Part shown: positions 8,611 to 15,625 of the stretch, piece by piece
Numbering within the stretch: position 1 is the stretch's first letter
Layout of the letters: every line of letters starts with the position of its first letter
DNA from: a virus
DNA length: 26,624 bases
Virus record (IMG/VR): IMGVR_UViG_3300025671_000424
Span: 1 to 26,624 of that record
Reading direction: 5' to 3' (one strand)
Notes under the pieces: generated by a model
Seen by the model: the letters and a program-made list of their open reading frames with translations, nothing else
Told to the model about the DNA's origin: nothing
The model's database searches: none
Program-made: the position numbers and the translations under genes

Positions 8611-8753
8611 TGCAAGATAAATGTAAGGTTGCTAATTCTATTATTAGTAAAATTTTTAAGCATAAATGGACAAGAAGGGCTTTAGCTGTTAGTATAGTTC
8701 TTTGCAGTATAACAGCTACAATTATCGTAATGTATGAATATGTTATAAAATGA
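8610..8753 (+). CDS. 47-residue single-span membrane protein, holin-like candidate
   Basis: The ATG at 8610 shares its A with the previous stop, and the stop at 8751-8753 overlaps the next ATG (ATGA), so this small frame fits the operon exactly. The protein has a basic N-terminus ('KIFKHKWTRRALA') and one strong transmembrane helix at about residues 24-45 ('ALAVSIVLCSITATIIVMYE'). Size, single span and location next to spanins suggest a holin or antiholin, by context only. Confidence 0.5.
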   Translation: MQDKCKVANSIISKIFKHKWTRRALAVSIVLCSITATIIVMYEYVIK

Positions 8754-8935
8754 TTAAGAAGATAGGAGCAATTATATTATTTATTATTGGAATTTTTACA
8801 TTTGGTAAGTTTAAAGGAAAACAGGATGAAAGAAATAGACAAAAAGATAAAGCGATCAATGCGGTTAAAGATGCTAAAAGGATTTATAATCGTAACAGTA
8901 AGCTTAGTCGTACTGATAAGCTTAAACGCCTGTAG
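8750..8935 (+). CDS. Small inner-membrane spanin (Rz-like)
   Basis: A 61-residue protein with a transmembrane segment at residues 4-19 ('KIGAIILFIIGIFTFG'). It is followed by a charged helix 'GKQDERNRQKDKAINAVKDAKRIYNRNSKL' matching the compact i-spanin type, where a 'KDA..I.N....L' stretch precedes a short 'D.L..RL' end. Spanins fuse inner and outer membranes in the last step of lysis of Gram-negative hosts. A lipoprotein gene starts within it in another frame, as with lambda Rz/Rz1. Confidence 0.65.
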   Translation: MIKKIGAIILFIIGIFTFGKFKGKQDERNRQKDKAINAVKDAKRIYNRNSKLSRTDKLKRL

Positions 8936-9071
8936 TACTACAACAGATAACTTTGAGCTATGGGGGGAGCCTATTTGCTTAAACAAGAGAGAGAAGGAAA
9001 TAATAAGCAATAAGCATGTTGATTATTTTCTATTACATAATGAAAAATTAGGAGTTAAAAAATGCCAGTAG
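8826..9071 (+). CDS. Outer-membrane lipoprotein spanin (Rz1-like)
   Basis: An 81-residue protein that begins inside the i-spanin frame at the ATG at 8826, preceded by AAAGGA at 7-base spacing. Residues 15-36 form a lipoprotein signal ending in the lipobox L-N-A-C, with Cys36 as the lipidated residue. The mature part 'ELWGEPICLNKREKEIISNKH...NEKLGVKKC' fits the common o-spanin pattern: W/C, then P-I, a charged helix, then H/N-N-E-K and a terminal Cys. Together with the upstream i-spanin it would span the periplasm. The overlap of the two frames (8826-8935) is a hallmark of embedded spanin pairs. Confidence 0.7.
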   Translation: MKEIDKKIKRSMRLKMLKGFIIVTVSLVVLISLNACSTTTDNFELWGEPICLNKREKEIISNKHVDYFLLHNEKLGVKKCQ

Positions 9072-9139
9072 GTTACAGCGACGAATACGGAGATATGATA
9101 TTAAGTTTAATGGATTTGTTAGAGTATGCAGAAACTTAA
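9062..9139 (+). CDS. 25-residue micro-ORF
   Basis: A short frame beginning at an ATG inside the end of the o-spanin gene and preceded by AGGAG seven bases upstream, one of the better ribosome binding sites in this operon. It encodes an acidic peptide containing 'GDMILSLMDLLEYAE' and overlaps the following gene's start by 14 bases. It may be a real microprotein or a translational coupler for the DUF5675 gene. Confidence 0.4.
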   Translation: MPVGYSDEYGDMILSLMDLLEYAET

Positions 9140-9515
9140 ACTAAAAAGAGAAATAATCAGCAATAAAGCTGTGTTGGGAAGCTTAGAGCTAGAGAGTAAA
9201 GAAATTGCCAAAACACTTGAAAACCCGTGGCTCAATAATCAGCCTTTCATTTCATGCATTCCGTTAGGAGAATATATAGTGAAGACATATTCAAGTAATA
9301 AATATCCAAATGTTTGGGAGCTTCAAGATGTAGAAGGTAGATCTTATATATTAATTCATAGTGGTAACATCGAGGAGCATACACAAGGTTGTATTTTAGT
9401 TGGTAGAAAGTGGGGCTTTTTAGGTGAAAATATAGCTGTGTTAGATTCAAGAAATACTCTAGAAAAATTACGATCAATTCTTGATGATGAATTTTTATTA
9501 AATATAACAGAATAA
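9126..9515 (+). CDS. DUF5675 family protein
   Basis: A 129-residue protein with the DUF5675 landmarks in order: 'KTLENPWLNNQPFISCIPLGEY' (residues 30-51), 'VWELQDVEGRSYILIHSGN' (about 63-81) and 'HTQGCILVGRKWGF' (about 85-98). The family occurs in phages and bacteria. The conserved His and the His-x-x-Gly-Cys element give it the look of an L,D-transpeptidase-like or cell-wall-active fold, but activity is unproven. It follows the spanins and may act with lysis or cell-wall genes. The start ATG overlaps the micro-ORF. Confidence 0.75.
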   Translation: MQKLKLKREIISNKAVLGSLELESKEIAKTLENPWLNNQPFISCIPLGEYIVKTYSSNKYPNVWELQDVEGRSYILIHSGNIEEHTQGCILVGRKWGFLGENIAVLDSRNTLEKLRSILDDEFLLNITE

Positions 9516-9519
9516 AGCT

Positions 9520-11283
9520 ATGATCACAGGAGGAATAACTAAAGAAATAACTAAAGAAATAACAAGAGACATATTGGCTAGCGATGCTTCTGTTGCGCAA
9601 ACTAAGTTTATATCAACTTGGCTTACAACAAATGCAGGTATATCAGCCAATGATGAAATAGCTTTACCTGTAGAAGCAACTTCAACATTTCCTTTTGATG
9701 TTATTTATAATGGATCTGTAATTAAGACAGTTACTGCTGTTGGTGATAATGTAGTTATTTTTCCAGATGGTTCGGGTTCAAAAACAATAGAAATAGACGC
9801 TCCAATAAATGGTTTTACTTTTAATAATGGTGGAGATAAACTAAAAATTACTTCTGTTAGTAATTGTGGTCAATTAAAAGTAGGTAATAGCGGTGGATAT
9901 TTCCGTGGTTGTACTAATTTAGATTGGGCGGCTACTGATAACTTAGATCTCAGCGCAACAACTAGCTTTAGTCGTGCTTTTGCTGGCATATTATCAGTGT
10001 CTGGCAGTATGAACGGATGGAACACCTCAACAATTATTACTTTAGAAGCTTGTTTTGCAGACTCTAAGGCAAATCCTTTAATAAATGGTTGGGATGTTAG
10101 TAATGTTACCACAATTCAGTCCATGGCTCTTAATGCTATTAATTTCAATAGTCCTCTTGGTAATTGGGTTACTACTAGCCTATTAGATTGTTCGTTAGCG
10201 TTTGCAAACTCCGCATTTAATCAGCCAATAAATTCTTGGAATGTTGGCCTTGTTACACAAATGGATCAAATGTTTTTTGACTCACCTTTCAATCAAGATT
10301 TAGATTTATGGGATGTTAGCAGCGTAACAACTTTCGCAAATATGTTTGCATTATCATCATTTAATTCAAGTGTTGCTAACTGGATACTGTCAAGTGCAAC
10401 CACAATTGAATTTATATTTAGCTCATCATCATTTAATGATTCATCGATCACAACTTGGGATGTTGGTAATGTGGAGAATTTCTCAGAGGCATTTAGTGGC
10501 ACGAGCATGAACCAGAATATTTCTGTATGGAATATGATTTCAGCAACTAATTTATCCGGAATGTTCTTAACGAACGCGGTTTTCAATCAGCCTGTGGGAG
10601 TTTGGAATGTTAGCAATGTGACTAATTTAAATAGCACTTTCAAAAATGCAACAGCGTTTAATCAAGCCTTAAATGCCTGGGATACTTCAAGTGTAGTTGA
10701 TATGGGTGAGACTTTCTCTAATTCTGGCTTTAATCAGCCTTTGAATTTATGGGATACTTCATCAGTTACTGATATGAATAGTATGTTCAGCAACACCTCG
10801 TTTAATCAAGCAATAGGGGTTTGGGATGTTCAACTCGTAGTAAATATGAGTGGTATGTTCTTTGGATCAGCATTCAATCAGCCTATTAATACTTGGGTTA
10901 CAACAGCCCTTGAGAACATGCAAAGCATGTTTCAGAATTCAGCATTCAATCAGCCTATTAATTTATTTGATACTTCAAGCGTTACAAATATGAGTGCTAC
11001 TTTTGATTCAAACACTGTATTTAATCAAGATATAAGTGCCTTAGATTATAGCCAAGTAACATCTTTCGATTTTTTCGGCATTGTTGGCTTCTTGAAAGGA
11101 GCAACGGCGTTCTCAACAGCAAATTATGATTTATTATTAATTGCTTTGGATGCTCAAACTGTTCAAAGTGGTTTAACTTTTGATGTCGCTTCTCAATACT
11201 CTGTGGGAGCAGCCACAACAGCAAGAGCTAATCTGATAGCTAATGATTCATGGGTTATTAATGACCTTGGTCAAGCTCCTTAA
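9520..11283 (+). CDS. BspA-like (DUF285) repeat protein
   Basis: A 587-residue protein. After about 160 N-terminal residues ('ISTWLTTNAGISANDEIALP', 'FPFDVIYNGSVIKTV') it carries some 15 repeats of about 25 residues with the pattern 'FNQPLNxWDxSSVTxMxxMF', the signature of DUF285 / BspA-like leucine-rich-type domains (residues about 165-545). These form solenoids and are known from adhesins and surface proteins. No signal peptide or anchor is seen. Being last in the late operon, it may be a virion accessory, an adhesion factor or a cargo protein. The ATG at 9520 lacks a clear upstream Shine-Dalgarno; an AGGAGG lies just inside the gene. Its stop overlaps that of the convergent SSB gene. Confidence 0.85.
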   Translation: MITGGITKEITKEITRDILASDASVAQTKFISTWLTTNAGISANDEIALPVEATSTFPFDVIYNGSVIKTVTAVGDNVVIFPDGSGSKTIEIDAPINGFTFNNGGDKLKITSVSNCGQLKVGNSGGYFRGCTNLDWAATDNLDLSATTSFSRAFAGILSVSGSMNGWNTSTIITLEACFADSKANPLINGWDVSNVTTIQSMALNAINFNSPLGNWVTTSLLDCSLAFANSAFNQPINSWNVGLVTQMDQMFFDSPFNQDLDLWDVSSVTTFANMFALSSFNSSVANWILSSATTIEFIFSSSSFNDSSITTWDVGNVENFSEAFSGTSMNQNISVWNMISATNLSGMFLTNAVFNQPVGVWNVSNVTNLNSTFKNATAFNQALNAWDTSSVVDMGETFSNSGFNQPLNLWDTSSVTDMNSMFSNTSFNQAIGVWDVQLVVNMSGMFFGSAFNQPINTWVTTALENMQSMFQNSAFNQPINLFDTSSVTNMSATFDSNTVFNQDISALDYSQVTSFDFFGIVGFLKGATAFSTANYDLLLIALDAQTVQSGLTFDVASQYSVGAATTARANLIANDSWVINDLGQAP

Positions 11284-11720
11284 AAAGGAATATCATCATC
11301 TAATTCAACCTCTTTAGCACCTTGAAACTCATTTTTTATAGTATCCTCAATACCTTGAGAAGAATCTTGAGAATTTCTAGAATCAAGCATTTGTAAGTTT
11401 GAGTTATAGTTTTGTAGAATTATTTCAGTTGTGTATTTTTCAATACCGCTCTTATCAGTCCATTTTCTAGTTTGTAAAGCACCTTCAATATAAAGTTTAG
11501 AGCCTTTTTTAACATAATTTTTAATTACGCCAACTAAACCTTGAGAAAATACAACTATTCTATGCCATTCGGTTTTTGACTGTCTCTCACCTGTATTTTT
11601 ATCTTTCCAATTTTCTGTAGTAGCAAGTGAAAAGTTGGCAATTTCTCTACCATCTTGTGTTGCTCTTATTTCTGGATCTTGGCCCACATTACCAATTAAT
11701 GTAACTTTATTTAATGACAT
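11280..11720 (-). CDS. ssb: Single-stranded DNA-binding protein
   Basis: A 146-residue SSB. The OB-fold covers residues 1-110 with 'MSLNKVTLIGNVGQDPEIR', 'IANFSLATTENWKDKNTGE', 'TEWHRIVVFSQGLVGVIKNYVKKGSKLYIEGALQTRKW'. A short low-complexity linker leads to the acidic tip 'DDDIPF', the peptide that recruits replication and repair partners. It coats single strands during phage replication and recombination, alongside YqaJ, RecT and RusA. It has its own upstream region of about 160 bases with a promoter-like element. It is the last gene on the minus strand and runs head-on into the DUF285 gene with overlapping stops. Confidence 0.97.
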   Translation of the reverse strand: MSLNKVTLIGNVGQDPEIRATQDGREIANFSLATTENWKDKNTGERQSKTEWHRIVVFSQGLVGVIKNYVKKGSKLYIEGALQTRKWTDKSGIEKYTTEIILQNYNSNLQMLDSRNSQDSSQGIEDTIKNEFQGAKEVELDDDIPF

Positions 11721-11739
11721 ATTTTATTTATTTTGATTA

Positions 11740-11839
11740 TTATTATTTAATTAAAAAAACATGTTCAACACATACACAGGCTAAACATATTCTAAACATA
11801 TTAGCAGAACCAAATCTATTCTGACTTATCAAATAGATT
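11740..11839 (-). promoter_or_regulatory. Putative ssb promoter and operator-like repeats
   Basis: On the minus strand TTGAAC (11768-11763) is followed after 17 bases by TAATAA (11745-11740), a fair sigma70-like pair about 20 bases before the ssb start. The -35 box overlaps the palindrome AACATGTT (11758-11765). Further upstream are two adjacent copies of CTAAACATAT (11781-11790 and 11792-11801, written on +) and an 8-bp perfect inverted repeat AATCTATT/AATAGATT (11813-11820, 11832-11839). These look like protein-binding sites. The rest of the 11721-11881 gap is plain AT-rich sequence. Confidence 0.4.
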
Positions 11840-11881
11840 AAGTAAAATATATTTCCATTTTATAATCTTGTTTAATTATTA

Positions 11882-13015
11882 TTATCCGCCTTGTGTAAAA
11901 TCAACAAACTCGCCAGCTTGTAATTGTTCAACCATTGGAGGGGTTACATCACTATCTTTATTTTGACTAACTCTTAGGACGTGTCTTTTATCAAATTTCG
12001 CTATGTAATGAAATCCTTTTGCACAAATAGCCTTATCCATTTTCTGAATTATCTTGCAATTAGTTTGTTCTAATTCTGTTTTTAAGATAGTAAACTGATT
12101 GTTTATAATTCCTCTCTCGTTTAAAAGCTCGTTAAGCTCGTTATCTGCCATAATTTCACCATATTTATTTGGGTACATTTTAGCTAACATTTTCTTTTCA
12201 CGCATTAATTTATCTTTGTTATCACTTAGGTTAGGCAATATTACCTTATCCATTGCCTCTTGGAAGCGTTTTAAAGCTAGTTTGCAGATGTTTTGAATTG
12301 TTTTATTAGCTTTGTAGGTGTAGGTGTAGAGGTTGTAGTATTTATCAATATCAGAATCAATTATATATTTTTCAGATATATCACCCAGTTCATCATCAAT
12401 TTTATCAAGCATTTCTAGCTTACCAAGAATCTTACCCTTAAAAAAATCATTATCAAACTCTTTTTCTTTTGGTGTTAAACAAGCTAACAATCCCCAGTCA
12501 TGACCACAAACTAACATATTGTATTGGAGTTGGAAAATGTAAGCCCAGCGAGTGCCTGCCTCTGCCTCAAAATTAAACTGATAAGGCGTTGTTTTGACTT
12601 CCAACATACCTTTGCTAGCCTTTATTTCCTTTTTATCATAATCAATAAAATCTTCTTTAGCTTCAACAAATCCATCAGGAGAACAAGCCGCCAACTCGTC
12701 AATATCAGAATTAATTATAAAATCTTTTGATCCAGTTGCAACAAAATTCTTGTTTTCTTGGTTAAATCTGTTTATAATGAAATCTTCCATTCCAAGCCCA
12801 AATTCACTGTAAACAGGATTAATTGGATCTGGTTTTACATCAAATTTCTTTTCAAGGTAAGTCTCAAGAGCAGTTTTAAAGCTTGTCTCATTCTCAATAC
12901 CTATTTGAGCAAGTTCTTTTTTGCAATAGTGTAGGGCGATTGAAAATATTTCTGAACCACCAATATATTTACGCTTTTCTGTTAGCCACTCTTGGCTTTG
13001 TTGTTTAATTGTCAT
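11882..13015 (-). CDS. YqaJ-type viral recombinase exonuclease
   Basis: A 377-residue nuclease of the YqaJ / lambda-exonuclease fold. The active-site set is visible: 'YIGGSE' (17-22), 'FGLGMED' with Glu77 (72-78), 'CSPDGF' with Asp114 (111-116), 'LEVKT' with Glu139 and Lys141, and 'FQLQYNML' (161-168). It would chew double-stranded ends 5' to 3', giving 3' tails for the RecT annealase encoded upstream. The C-terminal 150 residues are helical and charged, longer than the minimal domain. The next gene upstream ends 3 bases before its start, so it is part of a multi-gene transcript. Confidence 0.88.
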   Translation of the reverse strand: MTIKQQSQEWLTEKRKYIGGSEIFSIALHYCKKELAQIGIENETSFKTALETYLEKKFDVKPDPINPVYSEFGLGMEDFIINRFNQENKNFVATGSKDFIINSDIDELAACSPDGFVEAKEDFIDYDKKEIKASKGMLEVKTTPYQFNFEAEAGTRWAYIFQLQYNMLVCGHDWGLLACLTPKEKEFDNDFFKGKILGKLEMLDKIDDELGDISEKYIIDSDIDKYYNLYTYTYKANKTIQNICKLALKRFQEAMDKVILPNLSDNKDKLMREKKMLAKMYPNKYGEIMADNELNELLNERGIINNQFTILKTELEQTNCKIIQKMDKAICAKGFHYIAKFDKRHVLRVSQNKDSDVTPPMVEQLQAGEFVDFTQGG

Positions 13016-13018
13016 CTT

Positions 13019-13249
13019 TTAACTATATTCTGTTTTCATTCTTTCAAATTCACATAGAGTTTCTTTTAATGTAAGATAAACACCCTCAACCGATTCTTTT
13101 CCTCCATATTGAGGTATTGACATTATTTCAAATCCACCTCCACAGATAAGCTCTCTTATATAAATGCCATCTTCTATATAAGAAGATTCTTGAATTACTA
13201 ACCTTTTATCTGCATCTAGACCTATGTACATTGACTCTAATTTACTCAT
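13019..13249 (-). CDS. Small protein of unknown function
   Basis: A 76-residue protein I do not recognise: beta-rich N-terminal half ('MYIGLDADKRLVIQESSYIEDGIYIRELI', a glycine cluster 'CGGGFE') and a helical C-terminus. AGGAG six bases before the ATG supports this start. It lies between the duplicated XRE tail and the exonuclease gene. Confidence 0.6.
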   Translation of the reverse strand: MSKLESMYIGLDADKRLVIQESSYIEDGIYIRELICGGGFEIMSIPQYGGKESVEGVYLTLKETLCEFERMKTEYS

Positions 13250-13260
13250 ACATTACTCCT

Positions 13261-13369
13261 ATTAATATTATTTACTTATCCAATCCAATAAACTTAAACT
13301 ACTCTTTGTTAAGAGCTTTTTAGCCTTACTCTTCAAATCTTCTTTATTATCAAAATTTTCAGCAAATAA
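13261..13369 (-). pseudogene. Orphan C-terminal copy of the XRE regulator gene
   Basis: This 109-base stretch matches bases 14254-14362 without gaps and with 7 mismatches by my count. On the minus strand it still reads as the last 33 residues of the XRE protein ('FAENFDNKEDLKSKAKKLL' through 'DWISK' and stop). It has no start codon, and an in-frame stop lies just before it. It is a remnant of duplication or recombination; the coiled-coil gene sits between the two copies. Confidence 0.85.
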
Positions 13370-13377
13370 TCGTCATT

Positions 13378-14238
13378 TTAATACTTTATATATAAATGAG
13401 GAATTTCTCCTTTTACTACCGCCTTAATTAAATCCTTTAAATATCCATCAGCTGTCATAACTACTGGAATCATGGCTTTAAAAATTTCATTATGCACCTT
13501 TCGTTTATGTTCAATATTATTAGCTTTTCTTTCCTCTTCTTCTTTTAATTTTCCAGCTTGTAATTCTTCTTGTTGCTTCTGAAGTTGTAAGGATCTTTCT
13601 TTTTCTTCTAGCTCTCTTTTTATTCTATTATCCGCCTCAATTCTTGCTTTTTCTTCTGCTTCTTTTCTTATCGCATCTTCTCTTTCTTTTCTAGCTCGCT
13701 CTTCTTCTTTTAATCTTTCTTCCTCTTCTTTTTGTAATGTTTGTTTTTTCAGCAATGCAGTTTCTTTGAGTGAGTTTAAAATATTTATAGCTTCATCTTT
13801 TAAAGCTAACCAGTTAAAATTATAAAGCTCTTCAAATTCTTTTAATTTATAATCAATGACTTGTATGTTTGGAAAAGTAATATCTGTATGCTTAATTTCT
13901 TTTAATTTTTTCTCTGCATCATTTATTGGCTTTAATATTTGATCTATTATGTTGTCTTTACCAGTAGAAAGTGTTGTTGATATTTTGCTTCTAATATTAG
14001 CAATCTTCTTGCCTTCTGCCTCATAAGGCTCACAAATTTCTTTTAATAACTTTACGGATTTATTTGCTTGTGTCTTTAATTCTTTTGCTTTCTTTATATC
14101 ATCGGCATTATTAAAATCAAAAACTATATCTTTTAAGCTATTTATCTCTTCCAAAAAATTATTAACAGATTCCTCATTGGTGATAAAGTCTTTATTTAAA
14201 GTCGTTTTTATATTATAAATTTGTATTTCATTTGTCAT
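13378..14238 (-). CDS. Coiled-coil protein of the recombination cassette
   Basis: A 286-residue protein, mostly helical. The N-terminal third has 'DDIKKAKELKTQANKSVKLLKEICEPYEAEGKKI', typical of DUF1351-like phage proteins. Residues about 165-240 are an almost uninterrupted Glu/Lys/Arg coiled coil. The end, 'RKVHNEIFKAMIPVVMTADGYLKDLIKAVVKGEIPHLYIKY', is a compact domain often seen at the C-terminus of phage proteins encoded beside RecT and exonucleases. A helper role in recombination or nuclease control is inferred from position. The gene is bracketed by the two copies of the 109-base duplication, so it may have arrived or been rearranged as a unit. Confidence 0.65.
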   Translation of the reverse strand: MTNEIQIYNIKTTLNKDFITNEESVNNFLEEINSLKDIVFDFNNADDIKKAKELKTQANKSVKLLKEICEPYEAEGKKIANIRSKISTTLSTGKDNIIDQILKPINDAEKKLKEIKHTDITFPNIQVIDYKLKEFEELYNFNWLALKDEAINILNSLKETALLKKQTLQKEEEERLKEEERARKEREDAIRKEAEEKARIEADNRIKRELEEKERSLQLQKQQEELQAGKLKEEEERKANNIEHKRKVHNEIFKAMIPVVMTADGYLKDLIKAVVKGEIPHLYIKY

Positions 14239-14253
14239 AATGTTTTAATTTTA

Positions 14254-14362
14254 ATTAATATTATTTACTTATCCAATCCAATAAACTTAAACTACTCTTT
14301 GTTAAAAGCTTTTTAGCCTTGCTTTTAAAGTCCTCTTTATTATCCAAATTTTCAGCAAATAA
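14254..14362 (-). repeat. Full-gene copy of the 109-base duplication
   Basis: This is the partner of 13261-13369. It comprises the 3' end of the XRE gene plus 7 bases beyond its stop. The offset is a constant 993 bases with no gaps, so the two copies are recent relative to the divergence of the phage. Confidence 0.85.
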
Positions 14363-14548
14363 ATAAATTACTGATAAAGGAATACCAAAAGCCTCTGAAT
14401 ATTTTTGCAAAGTTTCATTAGTTGGGTTTTTAATTCCTTTTTCAATTTGTGAAATATAAGAGCGACTTATGTTTAACTTTTCGCTTAATTCTAATTGAGT
14501 CAGTTTATTGAAAGTTCTTGTATGTTTTAATATTTTTGGTAAGTTCAT
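14261..14548 (-). CDS. XRE-family transcriptional regulator
   Basis: A 95-residue protein with a Cro/CI-type helix-turn-helix at about residues 8-62: 'HTRTFNKLTQLELSEKLNISRSYISQIEKGIKNPTNETLQKYSEAFGIPLSVIYLF'. The C-terminal 30 residues are basic. No dimerisation or peptidase domain is present, so it is a Cro-like or accessory regulator rather than a full CI repressor. It overlaps the upstream gene by 4 bases. Its 3' end is duplicated about 1 kb downstream as an untranslatable fragment. Confidence 0.9.
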   Translation of the reverse strand: MNLPKILKHTRTFNKLTQLELSEKLNISRSYISQIEKGIKNPTNETLQKYSEAFGIPLSVIYLFAENLDNKEDFKSKAKKLLTKSSLSLLDWISK

Positions 14549-14763
14549 GCTACTGCCTCCACTATTTTTCCGTGTAATCTATCAAAAACATCATCCCTTT
14601 CCTTCTTACTTTTAAAAGAAATTAAAGTAAATTCTGTTTTAGTGCCATTCTTTAAATAAAATTTAATGCAATAATCTTTGTAACTTTCGCATTCATCAAT
14701 CATTTTAATGATTTTATGATAATGATTTAAGTTTAAAATTCTATTTTTAATATCTACCCACAT
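14545..14763 (-). CDS. Small protein of unknown function
   Basis: A 72-residue protein with 'ILNLNHYHKIIKMIDECESYKDYCIKFYLKNGTKTEFTLISFKSKKERDDVFDRL'. The beta-strand series followed by a C-terminal helix looks like a tiny PH-like or single-barrel fold. I do not know its function. It overlaps both neighbours (4 bases with the XRE gene, one with the upstream gene), so the three are probably translated together. Confidence 0.6.
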   Translation of the reverse strand: MWVDIKNRILNLNHYHKIIKMIDECESYKDYCIKFYLKNGTKTEFTLISFKSKKERDDVFDRLHGKIVEAVA

Positions 14764-15194
14764 TACTCAATTTCTATTGTTTCTTTTTTATAAATATATT
14801 CCAAAGCATAAACTAAATTTTTAATACTTTTCTTTAATTCTTCGTCGGTTAAATCACTTAATATTTCTGATAGTTCGCTAATATCCAAAGAAGAGTATTT
14901 ATAATCATATATTTCTTGAATATCTTTGATAATTTCTTGCTCGAAAGTTTCTAGATCAGTATCCCAGATATAATTTTGAAAGTTCTTTGACTTTTCTAAC
15001 CATTTCCTTTTTTGTGATTTGGTAAATAACTTTAAATATTTATAGCAATTTTCCCAGTTAGGAAAAATGGCTATTGGATCTTCAAAAAAGATTAATTCTA
15101 AAGAGTGCCTTTTTCCTTGAACTTCTCTAACAATAAACTTTTTATTTAGTTTATTTTTGATGTGGTATAATGTTTTTTCTTTGTAGTTACACAT
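14763..15194 (-). CDS. Hypothetical protein
   Basis: A 143-residue charged protein with no family I can name. 'PNWENCYKYLKLFTKSQKRKWLEKSKNFQNYIWDTDLETFEQEI' suggests a helical middle, and the C-terminus ('LSEILSDLTDEELKKSIKNLVYALEYIY') is a helical hairpin. The start lies 4 bases after the upstream stop. Confidence 0.6.
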   Translation of the reverse strand: MCNYKEKTLYHIKNKLNKKFIVREVQGKRHSLELIFFEDPIAIFPNWENCYKYLKLFTKSQKRKWLEKSKNFQNYIWDTDLETFEQEIIKDIQEIYDYKYSSLDISELSEILSDLTDEELKKSIKNLVYALEYIYKKETIEIE

Positions 15195-15197
15195 TTT

Positions 15198-15335
15198 CTA
15201 GTGGTAGTAATTATTAAATTCATCTAAACTTAAAAAATGACTCTTGTTATTTTCTTTTTTATATAAATTCTTTAGATTATTTATATTTTTTCTATTTTTC
15301 ATAAAAAAGAAGATATTTTTAATTAAATTTCTCAT
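15198..15335 (-). CDS. Small basic protein
   Basis: Read from the ATG at 15335, this gives 45 residues ('MRNLIKNIFFFMKNRKNINN...'). An ATG at 15398 would make it longer but lies upstream of the likely promoter's start site (15368-15395). The N-terminus is hydrophobic and basic and might touch a membrane. Unknown function; base composition is low-complexity, so it could be non-coding. Confidence 0.4.
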   Translation of the reverse strand: MRNLIKNIFFFMKNRKNINNLKNLYKKENNKSHFLSLDEFNNYYH

Positions 15336-15367
15336 ATTCTTTATAATTAAATTAATAATGTAACTAC

Positions 15368-15395
15368 ATATTAACATAATGTCTTTATATGTCAA
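15368..15395 (-). promoter_or_regulatory. Sigma70-like promoter TTGACA-16-TAATAT
   Basis: On the minus strand TTGACA (15395-15390) overlaps the stop of the upstream gene and is followed after 16 bases by TAATAT (15373-15368). It would drive the block running from the small basic gene through the XRE regulator. Confidence 0.5.
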
Positions 15396-15625
15396 CAATT
15401 AATTTCATATTTTTTAAGAATTTTATTTAATCTTTTTTCACTAATAGTTTTAGTGGCGGAATAAAAAGCCTCCTGCCTCTCTTGCTCGTCATCTAAATAT
15501 AAAGCAGTCCTTGCAGCCCCTAATATGTAGCACATTCCAGTTAATTTACCTTGCAACTCCAATATATCAGAATCCATCTTGTTTATTATTTTTAATAAAT
15601 CATATCGCTTTATATTCCTACTCAT
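15392..15625 (-). CDS. Small helical protein next to RecT
   Basis: A 77-residue protein starting at the ATG at 15625 that overlaps the RecT stop. It has 'DSDILELQGKLTGMCYILGAARTALYLDDEQERQEAFYSATKTISEKRL', predicted as two or three helices. A role linked to RecT is suggested only by the overlap. Confidence 0.55.
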   Translation of the reverse strand: MSRNIKRYDLLKIINKMDSDILELQGKLTGMCYILGAARTALYLDDEQERQEAFYSATKTISEKRLNKILKKYEINC

